Positions 62,101 through 64,000 of a stretch of 64,000 nucleotides of DNA are shown one piece after another; positions within the stretch are counted from its first letter, which is position 1, and every line of letters begins with the position of its first letter. Below the pieces are notes generated by a model, which worked only from the letters and a program-made list of their open reading frames with translations, searched no databases and was not told the DNA's origin. The translations under genes and the position numbers were made by a program. Source of the stretch: Vigna angularis (lineage: Eukaryota; Streptophyta; Magnoliopsida; Fabales; Fabaceae); the NCBI RefSeq assembly GCF_016808095.1, contig NC_068970.1, positions 41,699,630 to 41,763,629 of the forward strand, read 5' to 3'.

Positions 62101-63413
62101 ATTGATTAGTTGTTTTAAACCTCAAAAACATATTAACTTATTACTGATAAATATAATTGACTAAAAATGCTGAAAAATGTTTTTGTGCTTGATTTTAACT
62201 TTGGAAAAATATTTTATCTTTTTAATATAGGTTATGTGCTTAATTAAAAATTCTAATGAATATATGTGAAAAACACATTTGTAACAAAGAATTATACTAA
62301 GTTCATCATGAAAACCTTAAAACATCATTAAAGCATCTTCATTTTCTCTTTGGTCTTTGAAGATTTTCTTCAAAATCAATACATAACATACAAAGAAAGC
62401 TAAATACTAAACACATCTTCCTTCTTCGGTCATCATTAAAATATCTTCTCTTCATACTTAAAGACTTCACTTCAAGTCTAATATCATTCTTCAAACTATT
62501 ACTCACAAGATGATTTTTACTTCATTGGAGCAAGTCTCTTTGTGCAATTCAAGACTTTAGTTAATATTGTTGAAGTATTCTAAATTTCAGTTAAACAAAA
62601 TCATTTTCTCATATAAAAAATAGAAAATAGAATAGAAAAATAGCATGATCAATTAAAGTTAAACCCAAATCTACTTAAAGATAACAGAGAAAATAATATC
62701 AACCTAAACAAACCAAATTAAAATCAATATCAATATTTTGATATTTATGAGGATTGAGCAAAGATGTGAACAATTTTTAAAATCCCTCAAATAAACATGA
62801 TTCCTTCTGTTTTTAAAGGTTCATTTAATTATTGTTACATTACCTTAAATGATCTTTGCCTCTTATTTTCCTTTTTTTGTTTATAATTATGACATGTTTC
62901 TTATTTTGTTTCTATTTGAGATAACTTATTTAATTTAGTTACGATTAATAATTTGTTTATGTACATTTACTTTTATGCTGATTGTTATATCAATTTAAAT
63001 TTATTATTTCAAGTAATATAACTATATCAATTTGTTAAAAGTAAAAATAATTAACTTAGATCTAGTTATTTTAGAACAAATTTTTTCTAATTTATTTATA
63101 AAATATTAGTTTTGTATCTTGTGTGGTATGATTGTCCAGTCAACAAAGACCGGACAGTCCATGTCACAGAAGGTCAATGTGAACGTCTCATCCTCTTTTG
63201 CATCACCCACCAAATGATTGATCATGATCTCGAGCTTTAATATTAATAATGATCAAGTTTATAGGTAAAGTATGTTTATGAGTTATTGGGTCATAATTAG
63301 GTCTATACTAGTTATAAGCCCATATCGAAACTTACATTAGAGATGATGTTAGGAGCTTCAGAGTTAAATGTAACAAAGTGTTTTGATTGTGATAAGAGAT
63401 CCCATGTCTATTA
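59196..63413. other. Intergenic DNA, AT-rich, repeats undecided
   Basis: No gene is supported. 59520-59600 (gttagctcacccttcaattt, then gtgtttgtgtttg) has the flavour of a Ty3/gypsy LTR, but no partner is present. A short open plus-strand stretch at 61070-61150 has no recognisable family. 61690-61800 and 63115-63330 look like pieces of dispersed repeats. The rest is featureless. Confidence 0.35.
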
Positions 63414-63570
63414 ACAATATTTTTTTGACAACATTTTAATACTGTCTACGTGTCATTCTATGATTGGTCTATGTTGGTGTTTATGATTGTTATTATTGAT
63501 TGTGGAGTAATATTGGACCAATCACAGAATGACACGTAAACAGTGTTAAATGTTGTCAAAAAAATATTGT
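63414..63570. mobile_element. MITE with ~56-bp terminal inverted repeats
   Basis: The left arm starts acaatatttttttgacaac and includes ctgtctacgtgtcattct and gattggtc. The right arm is its near-perfect reverse complement (ggaccaatcacagaatgaca to aatattgt), with a loop of about 45 bases. No clear target duplication could be assigned, so the superfamily is open. Confidence 0.8.
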
Positions 63571-63981
63571 CAAAGTATCATTATCCCACGTCTAAAACAC
63601 TTCTTCTACTTAAATTTTATTTTATAATGGAATTCATTTTTATTTTTTATTTCAAAGTTACTTTATATTTTAATTTTTTTTTTAAAATAAAGTCTTCAAA
63701 ATGTACTCTAGAAAGTGATTATCTTTTTCTTTTGTTGAAAAGTAAGTCATTATCTCCTCCTAAAATTATCTTAGCAAGTAATAAAGTTCCTAAGTCTCTC
63801 TTACTTTATCTCACTTGGTCTACGTACCGAAATCTTTTTCCATTTTGATTTAAAATCTTAGTGGAAAAAGAGAAAGGTTTAGGAAGGTGGAAGAGACTTT
63901 CCCTCCTACACTACACACTAGTAAACTTAGCTAGTTTTTCTCCACACGTTTCATTCTTACGTTTGTATTCTATTGTGGCAA
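63571..63981. other. Possible promoter and leader of a gene at the window edge
   Basis: AT-rich DNA with pyrimidine-rich text towards 63900-63980 (tttccctcctac, tttctccacacg), which is usual in plant 5' leaders. No definite TATA box is seen. Confidence 0.3.
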
Positions 63982-64000
63982 ATGGCGACGGAAATGGAAT
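63982..64000 (+). CDS. Possible start of a gene cut off by the window end
   Basis: ATG in a good plant context (caaATGGCG) opens a frame reading MATEME before the window ends. It follows a pyrimidine-rich leader-like stretch. Six codons cannot identify a product, and the ATG may be chance. Confidence 0.3.

Noticed and set aside
1..64000. CRISPR arrays, operons, bacterial-type promoters or defence systems
   Set aside because: Introns, LTR retrotransposons, hAT and CACTA elements show this is plant nuclear DNA; no spaced palindromic array or clustered prokaryote-type genes are present.

Overview
This is plant nuclear DNA, very probably from a legume (inference from the style of the retroelement families, the AT-rich intergenic DNA and the gene structure; no species-diagnostic marker is visible). 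It is a repeat-dominated stretch with one clear host gene. That gene, on the minus strand at 6676-9715, has six exons that splice in frame into a 465-residue auxilin-like J-domain protein. The last bases (from 63982) may be the start of a second, plus-strand gene that runs out of the window.

Layout. 1-5.1 kb: a decayed Ty1/copia pol on the minus strand, scraps of other LTR elements, and a small TRIM-like retroelement folded into an inverted chimera. 5.1-9.8 kb: intergenic DNA, then the auxilin-like gene and its TATA box. 9.8-19.4 kb: AT-rich intergenic DNA with LTR scraps, (AT)n tracts, a CACTA-like element carrying a 72-bp tandem array, and a composite TRIM-like insertion framed by 47-bp direct repeats. 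19.4-21.9 kb: remains of an autonomous CACTA element (Tnp2 plus a Ulp1-like protease). 21.9-26.3 kb: a decayed Ty3/gypsy element on the minus strand, followed by two diverged ~970-bp LTR-like copies. 29-36 kb: a solo LTR, LTR scraps and a MITE. 36273-38094: a CACTA element with CTT target-site duplications that carries a piece of a host cytochrome b561/DOMON gene, intron included.

38.9-50.1 kb is a three-level nest. An outer hAT element (38910-50108, target site ACTGATAT/ACTGAAAT) contains an inner hAT element with a broken BED/hATC transposase gene (39063-48982, exact 8-bp GTTAGGAT duplication). The inner hAT contains a young Sirevirus-type copia element (44312-48746, exact CTTTG duplication) that kept an intact gag but lost nearly all of pol. 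At 50649-58994 a second, longer Sirevirus-type element lies on the minus strand (exact AATAG duplication). It has gag, pol and a third ORF between pol and the 3' LTR, and the DNA in front of that third ORF resembles the promoter part of the element's own LTR.

The genes do not form a pathway. The functional links are between elements: the gag-only copy would need pol from a relative such as the 50649-58994 family, and the CACTA element has acted as a vehicle for a host gene fragment. The strongest candidates for something new are the third ORF with its LTR-like internal promoter and the CACTA element carrying the cytochrome b561 fragment.
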